Shown: positions 6,861-7,946 of the stretch, in pieces
Position numbering within the stretch: the stretch's first letter is position 1
Layout of the letters: each line of letters opens with the position of its first letter
Source of the DNA: UBA7662 sp041688385
GTDB taxonomy: Bacteria > Bacteroidota > Bacteroidia > UBA7662
DNA: 7,946 nt
Reading direction: 5' to 3'
NCBI GenBank assembly: GCA_041688385.1
Contig: JBDNIH010000224.1
Span: 1-7,946 of the forward strand
Program-made: the position numbers and the translations under genes
Notes under the pieces: generated by a model
Database searches by the model: none
The model's input: the letters and a program-made list of their open reading frames with translations, nothing else
What the model was told of the DNA's origin: nothing

Positions 6861-7946
6861 GCTGGCATCGGATTTAAAATACGTGCAGTACCCAATTCCA
6901 TACAAAGTCCTGGCCCAAAGGCCGCCAGTACCATACGTTCTCCGGCTGGTGGTTGGGTGAGTAGTAGTTTTTGCAAGACAAACAAAATAGTTGCCGACGA
7001 CATATTACCATAATCGCGCAGCACCTCATAAGCCGTAGCCAATTGTTCGGGCTGTAGCGCTAAGCCTGTCTGTAATTTTTCAAGAATACTTTTGCCCCCG
7101 GGGTGCAATACCCAATGGTGAATATCGGAGGATGGCAAACCCCAGCGCTCCCAAGCTCCTTCCAGCGCTTGATCGAGGTGCTGTGCCAGCAAAGCCGGCA
7201 CATAACTGCTTAGCTTCATTTCGAAACCGGTACCGCTGAGATCCCAGCTCATGTCGCTTTCGCCCCCTGGTAACAAACTCGCGTAAAAGCCATCCAGCTC
7301 CAACAAAGCCGCAGCCGCCTGCTCAGCGCCGCACAACAACAAAGCCGCGGAGCCATCCCCAAAAAGTAAATTCGACAGAAGCGCATCGTCGTGGGTAGCC
7401 TCTTGGTAATGCAGCGAACAAAGCTCGGTGCAAACCACCAAAACGCGGGCGCTGGGTTCGGCTTGACAGATGTAGTGGGCGGTACGCAAGGCATGCATGG
7501 CCGCAAAGCAGCCCATAAAATTGACGGTGTGGCGGAAGGTACTATCTGGCAATCCTAAGGCACGGATAATTTGCACCTCAATACCAGGGGCCGATAAACC
7601 CGTACAACTGGTGTACACCAAATGAGTTGGTGGCAGGGGATTGCTGTCCAAAACCGGCTGTATAGCTCGCAAAGATAGCTTTAGCGCCTCTCCGCGATAA
7701 ATCTCCATACGTTTTTGGATAGAGGCATCTTGCCACAGTCCTTGCTGCCAATATAATTTAGCTTGGCTTCGCTCGGCATAATCTGGAATGGCGGCAAATC
7801 GCTGTCGAATGCCTGTGCGGCTCGATAAAAACCTGAGTTTCCGCAAGGCGTCGGTTTCACCTGGATGCCGGGCAGCAACGAAGGCTTCGAAATCGGCTGC
7901 TTTGATTTCAAAATCAGGCACGGCGGTGTGTATAGCGGTGAGAAAA
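6857..7946 (-). CDS. type III polyketide synthase (chalcone/stilbene synthase family), 5' end cut by window edge
   Basis: This is a homodimeric-type ketosynthase that condenses malonyl-CoA units onto an acyl starter without an acyl carrier protein. Counting from the GTG codon at 7921 as residue 1, the catalytic triad is complete: Cys138 in NFMGCFAAMHA (codon 7508-7510), His273 in WVLHPGGKSIL and Asn306 in DYGNMSSATI. Other family signatures are YTSCTGLSAPGIE (104-116), LLFGDGSAAL (185-194) and the C-terminal AAFGPGLCMELG. The visible 354 residues plus the frame beyond approach the usual 350-400. Upstream of the GTG the frame stays open to the edge and reads FLTAIHTA-VPDFEI, matching the family's N-terminal (I)TxIGTAVP pattern. 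The true start therefore lies outside the window. It is the first visible gene of the operon. Likely products are alkylresorcinols, alkylpyrones or a small aromatic; the starter cannot be predicted reliably. Confidence 0.93.
   Translation of the reverse strand, partial: FLTAIHTAVPDFEIKAADFEAFVAARHPGETDALRKLRFLSSRTGIRQRFAAIPDYAERSQAKLYWQQGLWQDASIQKRMEIYRGEALKLSLRAIQPVLDSNPLPPTHLVYTSCTGLSAPGIEVQIIRALGLPDSTFRHTVNFMGCFAAMHALRTAHYICQAEPSARVLVVCTELCSLHYQEATHDDALLSNLLFGDGSAALLLCGAEQAAAALLELDGFYASLLPGGESDMSWDLSGTGFEMKLSSYVPALLAQHLDQALEGAWERWGLPSSDIHHWVLHPGGKSILEKLQTGLALQPEQLATAYEVLRDYGNMSSATILFVLQKLLLTQPPAGERMVLAAFGPGLCMELGTARILNPMPA

Overview
The window looks like a chromosomal segment of a Bacteroidota bacterium. 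The evidence is the gene families: a 55-residue DUF6435/Lacal_2735-type protein, a DUF1275 membrane protein of the type common in this phylum, and a secreted PD40-propeller/amidohydrolase fusion. Shine-Dalgarno sequences are also generally weak or absent, as is usual in the phylum. A finer placement (for example Saprospiria or Chitinophagia) cannot be made from the sequence alone. I see no rRNA, tRNA, mobile element, CRISPR array or phage gene.

Layout. Positions 1-684 (minus) hold a DUF1275 (YoaK-like) membrane protein whose C-terminus runs off the left edge. An 87-base divergent intergenic region separates it from a tiny DUF6435-type gene (772-939, plus). This is followed 49 bases later by a large exported two-part protein (989-4285, plus): signal peptide, TolB/PD40 beta-propeller repeats, and a C-terminal metal-dependent amidohydrolase domain ending in a Cys/His-rich tail. 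Convergent to it is a DEDDh 3'-5' exonuclease (4310-4849, minus). About 200 bases with no recognisable gene follow.

The right part (5053 to the right edge, minus strand) is a tightly coupled three-gene biosynthetic operon read from right to left: a type III polyketide synthase (5' end outside the window), a class I SAM methyltransferase and a FAD-dependent oxidoreductase. Consecutive genes share 4-base stop/start overlaps: GTGA at 6857-6860 and ATGA at 6153-6156. The order synthase, methyltransferase, flavoprotein parallels the logic of phenolic-lipid pathways such as srsABC of Streptomyces griseus, in which a type III synthase makes an aromatic or pyrone product that is then methylated and oxidised. 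The actual product here is unknown.

Three start sites differ from the longest open frames. The DUF6435-type protein starts at 772. The oxidoreductase starts at 6156. The polyketide synthase frame stays open through the right edge with family-like N-terminal sequence, so the GTG at 7921 is not its start.
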